Positions 4,667 through 6,697 of a stretch of DNA of 6,697 nt are shown here, one piece after another. The stretch lies in NCBI GenBank assembly GCA_009392075.1, contig VFHG01000259.1:1-6697 (forward strand). The letters are read 5' to 3'. The translations under genes and the position numbers were made by a program. Under the pieces are notes generated by a model that worked only from the letters and a program-made list of their open reading frames with translations, was not told the origin of the DNA and made no database searches. How positions within the stretch are numbered: position 1 is the stretch's first letter; every line of letters begins with the position of its first letter. The stretch comes from SAR202 cluster bacterium (GTDB lineage: Bacteria; Chloroflexota; Dehalococcoidia; UBA3495).

Positions 4667-5029
4667 ATGCCCATAACCCAAGATGGCATGGTACTGACGG
4701 TGGCCATTTCCGAGAAAGCCGCCGAGAAGATCAAATACTTCGCTTCGAAAGATGGCATTGAAGAAAACGTCGGAGTACGCGTGGCCGTTAAAGGCGGCGG
4801 ATGTTCTGGCCTGACCTACGACCTCAATATCACCGGTGACGTCGTCGAATCCGAAACAGAAAAAGTTGTCGAGCAACACGGCGTGAAAGTGATTGTCGAC
4901 AAAAAGAGCTATATCTACCTGGTCGGCACCGAGTTGGATTTCTCCGACGGCTTAAACGGCAAAGGCTTTGTCTTCGAGAACCCAAATGCCAAGAAAGCCT
5001 GCGGCTGCGGCACTTCGTTTAGCGTCTAA
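4667..5029 (+). CDS. A-type iron-sulfur cluster carrier (IscA/SufA/HesB/ErpA family)
   Basis: The 120-residue protein starts at ATG 4667 with GGGGGAG (4654-4660) six bases before it. It has the complete family pattern: LTVAISEKAAEKIKYF at the N terminus, VAVKGGGCSGLTYDL with C46, the central VDKKSYIYLVGTELDF segment and the C-terminal NPNAKKACGCGTSF with C112 and C114. The three cysteines bind a 2Fe-2S or 4Fe-4S cluster, or iron, in a dimer and pass it to target apoproteins. Length is normal (105-125 residues in the family). The protein is cytoplasmic. I cannot tell IscA, SufA and ErpA apart, so no symbol is given. It has its own promoter candidate, and the next gene downstream is a YgfZ/IBA57-like protein, its known functional partner in other organisms. 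Confidence 0.95.
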   Translation: MPITQDGMVLTVAISEKAAEKIKYFASKDGIEENVGVRVAVKGGGCSGLTYDLNITGDVVESETEKVVEQHGVKVIVDKKSYIYLVGTELDFSDGLNGKGFVFENPNAKKACGCGTSFSV

Positions 5030-5064
5030 CCCAGGCAGCGTCTAGCCGCCCCACTAGCCGAACC

Positions 5065-5106
5065 ACAAGCGCCGCCTTGTCCATACAAAAGCGGCGCTTG
5101 TTCATT
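5065..5106 (+). terminator. Long hairpin between the Fe-S carrier and YgfZ-like genes (probable terminator or attenuator)
   Basis: ACAAGCGCCGC (5065-5075) pairs with GCGGCGCTTGT (5091-5101), 11 perfect pairs; the enclosed segment can add TTGT (5077-5080) with ACAA (5085-5088). A short T-containing run, TTGTTCATT, follows instead of a clean U tract. It may end the upstream transcript or only partly stop it, since the next start (5137) lies just 35 bases beyond and has no good promoter of its own. Confidence 0.65.
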
Positions 5107-5126
5107 ACAGCTCAAAGTCTCCCATC

Positions 5127-5130
5127 GGAG
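5127..5130 (+). promoter_or_regulatory. Ribosome binding site fixing the start at 5137
   Basis: GGAG at 5127-5130 is six bases before ATG 5137. The frame remains open back to 5077, but that extension lies within the hairpin and adds residues unlike the family's N terminus. Confidence 0.75.
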
Positions 5131-5136
5131 CGTCCC

Positions 5137-6189
5137 ATGGCCCTACAAACCGGCGCAGTCATCTTCGTCGACCGGCACGGATTCCAGCTACCGGCGGTCT
5201 ACGCCGATTTCGCATCCGAATACGAAGCCGCCACTACCACCGCCGGAGTTCACGATGCCTCGTACATGGGGCGATTAAAAGCCACCGGCGAGGACGGCTT
5301 GGACCTGCTGAACCGTATGTCCACCAACAATGTGATGGACCTGGGCGCCGGCGAAGGAGCGGTAACCGTTCTGACCAACGACCGCGGTCGAATCATCGAT
5401 GTGGTGGGTGTAGTGAACCAAGGCGATCACGTGATTCTATTGACCAGCCCCGGCCGTCAACAAACGGTAATCGAGTGGCTAGACAAATACACCATCATGG
5501 AAGACCTGACCATCGAGGATGTCACCGCTGAGACCACCATGCTGGCGCTTGTTGGCCCTGACTCCGGAACTATTCTGGGCCTCACTTCATCACATGGTCC
5601 CCAAGACTCACTGACGGCCCACTGCGTCCAATTGGGTGGAGTTGACGTGCTGGCTGTAGAACAATCCCTTGGAACGCTATCCAGGTACTGGTTGATAACC
5701 AGTCCGGATGATGCCGCTGGGCTGTGGCAGCACCTAACGGAAGCCGGGGCTGTACCTCTGGGCGCGACGGCGATGGATGCGGCGCGAGTTAACTTCGGCG
5801 TGCCCGAATTCGGTCCAGAACTAGGTGAACCCTATAACCCGTTGGAAGCCGGCCTTATAGGCTCAGTGGACTTCGCCAAGGGTTGCTACATCGGCCAAGA
5901 AGTGATAGCCCGGTTGGATAGCTACAAGAAGGTCCAGAAGTACCTGGTATCGCTGATTTTCGATGCCACCGCTGCAGTCTCTCCTGGCGATGAGCTGTTG
6001 CAAGAGGAAAAGCCGGTTGGAACGGTCACATCCGTTGCTCCAGAGCCTTCGGACGGTGTCCTAAAAGGTCTTGGCTACGTCAAAGCAGCTGCTGCCATCC
6101 CAGGAGCGAACCTAGAGGTTGCAGGGTCAGAAAAGGGTTCAGCAGAGATCCTATCGCTGGCCCAGCCGTACGGCCCGCCTAAAGACTAA
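5137..6189 (+). CDS. YgfZ/IBA57-like folate-binding protein (GcvT-fold), Fe-S cluster assembly
   Basis: The 350-residue protein starts at ATG 5137 and ends at TAA 6187-6189. It has the GcvT/YgfZ fold pattern: an early HDASYMGRLKATGEDGLDLLNRMSTNNV (the S/T-N-D-like region, about residues 39-66), then AVTVLTNDRGRIIDVVGVV, the central ALVGPDSG, and the hallmark K248-G-C250-Y-I-G-Q-E segment, which separates YgfZ/CAF17/IBA57 proteins from true aminomethyltransferases. The C-terminal VSLIFDATAAVSPGDELL... region is the usual small barrel domain. YgfZ and IBA57 bind tetrahydrofolate and help mature 4Fe-4S proteins together with A-type carriers. It lies 107 bases downstream of such a carrier. A GcvT-like role in C1 metabolism is the main alternative, since the annotation of this family is often loose, but gcvH or gcvP are not visible here. 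Confidence 0.9.
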   Translation: MALQTGAVIFVDRHGFQLPAVYADFASEYEAATTTAGVHDASYMGRLKATGEDGLDLLNRMSTNNVMDLGAGEGAVTVLTNDRGRIIDVVGVVNQGDHVILLTSPGRQQTVIEWLDKYTIMEDLTIEDVTAETTMLALVGPDSGTILGLTSSHGPQDSLTAHCVQLGGVDVLAVEQSLGTLSRYWLITSPDDAAGLWQHLTEAGAVPLGATAMDAARVNFGVPEFGPELGEPYNPLEAGLIGSVDFAKGCYIGQEVIARLDSYKKVQKYLVSLIFDATAAVSPGDELLQEEKPVGTVTSVAPEPSDGVLKGLGYVKAAAAIPGANLEVAGSEKGSAEILSLAQPYGPPKD

Positions 6190-6193
6190 ACAC

Positions 6194-6697
6194 CTAATCG
6201 GCGGACGGCTCAATCTTGCCTTCGGGCGTAGCAGTCAGAAGCGCGGAGAAGTCGTAGCCCCGCTTGCGCATCTCCTCTGATCCTCCCTCATTTCGGTCCA
6301 AGAGGGAGACTACTTTCACCACTGTGCACTCGGCCTCTTCCGCAGCCTCTATGGCGTGGAAAAGCGATCCGCCGGTGGTACAAACATCGTCCACGATGGC
6401 TACCTTGCTGCCAGGCGTCAGCGGCCCCTCGATATTCTGTTTGGTTCCGTGGGCCTTGCTTTCTTTGCGCACGATGAAGGCCGGAATGGGCCCACCCTGC
6501 AGGTGGCTGGCCAAGGCCACGGCCGCGACGATAGGGTCTGCCCCCAGGGTTGTCCCGCCTACTGCTTTGGCGCCCGCTTCCTGCAACAATGGCAACAGTG
6601 CCTGCGAGATGAGGTAAGTGCCTTCCGGGTCCAAGCTCAACAGACGTCCGTCGAAGTAATAGCTGCTCTTCTTCCCTGATGTAAGGGTGAAGTCGCC
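6194..6697 (-). CDS. pyrE: Orotate phosphoribosyltransferase PyrE (N terminus cut by right window edge)
   Basis: The minus-strand frame enters at the right edge and stops with TAG at 6196-6194, giving 167 residues. The first residues, GDFTLTSGKKSSYYFDGRL, are the OPRT N-terminal signature, upstream of the internal ATG/TTG at 6640, so only about 15-25 residues are missing. FIVRKESKAHGTKQNIEG is the catalytic lysine loop. VDDVCTTGGS (6394-6365) is the PRPP-binding motif. The enzyme joins orotate and PRPP to orotidine 5'-phosphate in pyrimidine synthesis, as a cytoplasmic dimer. It converges on the YgfZ-like gene with four bases between the stop codons. Confidence 0.95.
   Translation of the reverse strand, partial: GDFTLTSGKKSSYYFDGRLLSLDPEGTYLISQALLPLLQEAGAKAVGGTTLGADPIVAAVALASHLQGGPIPAFIVRKESKAHGTKQNIEGPLTPGSKVAIVDDVCTTGGSLFHAIEAAEEAECTVVKVVSLLDRNEGGSEEMRKRGYDFSALLTATPEGKIEPSAD

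Noticed and set aside
5077..5136. Longer N terminus of the YgfZ-like protein
   Set aside because: It begins inside the intergenic hairpin, lacks a ribosome binding site, and GGAG lies correctly before ATG 5137.

Overview
The window (about 55-60% G+C by eye) is a densely packed, non-mobile bacterial chromosome segment with nine protein genes, two of them cut by the window edges. I see no rRNA, tRNA, CRISPR array or insertion sequence, and no gene-free stretch longer than about 165 bases. The gene content (two small adjacent hot-dog-fold dehydratases, a BioD-like/DRTGG protein, an IscA/HesB protein beside a YgfZ-like protein), the GTG and TTG starts and the Shine-Dalgarno sites suggest a free-living bacterium. 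My best guess is Chloroflexota of the SAR202/Dehalococcoidia kind, but this is inferred from gene style, not from a search.

Layout. Bases 1-1429 (minus strand) hold an unrecognised 278-residue protein with a Pro-Glu linker, followed by recF, which runs off the left edge. Bases 1430-1590 are a divergent control region with a promoter candidate on each strand and GCCCAG repeats between and beside them. Bases 1591-2729 (plus) form a compact operon: a FAS1-like dehydratase-domain protein, a MaoC-like dehydratase overlapping it by 22 bases, and a small SelW/Rdx-family gene. A strong intrinsic terminator follows at 2777-2809. Bases 2838-3539 encode a pentapeptide-repeat protein from a TTG start. 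Bases 3591-4535 encode a P-loop BioD-like protein with a DRTGG-type C-terminal half. Bases 4667-5029 encode an A-type iron-sulfur carrier with its own good promoter. After a hairpin, 5137-6189 encodes a YgfZ/IBA57-like folate-binding protein. The right edge (6194-6697, minus) is pyrE, convergent with only 4 bases between.

Main discovery. The small gene at 2448-2729 has an in-frame TGA at codon 18, exactly where the Rdx family has the second redox residue of its CxxC/CxxU motif. With TGA read as selenocysteine the protein is a full-length 93-residue SelW-like selenoprotein with the motif C-V-S-U. About 12 bases after the TGA lies a perfect 6-7 bp stem with a small G-containing loop, at the place and with the form of a bacterial SECIS element. 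An ordinary gene caller would truncate this gene to a false TTG start at 2526 or miss it. The organism should therefore carry selA, selB, selC and selD elsewhere.

How the genes work together. The dehydratase pair and the selenoprotein look co-transcribed, linking a redox thiol/selenol protein with acyl-CoA or acyl-thioester metabolism. The IscA and YgfZ-like neighbours mirror the ISCA-IBA57 partnership of 4Fe-4S cluster maturation. RecF (recombination) and PyrE (pyrimidine synthesis) are housekeeping genes at the edges.
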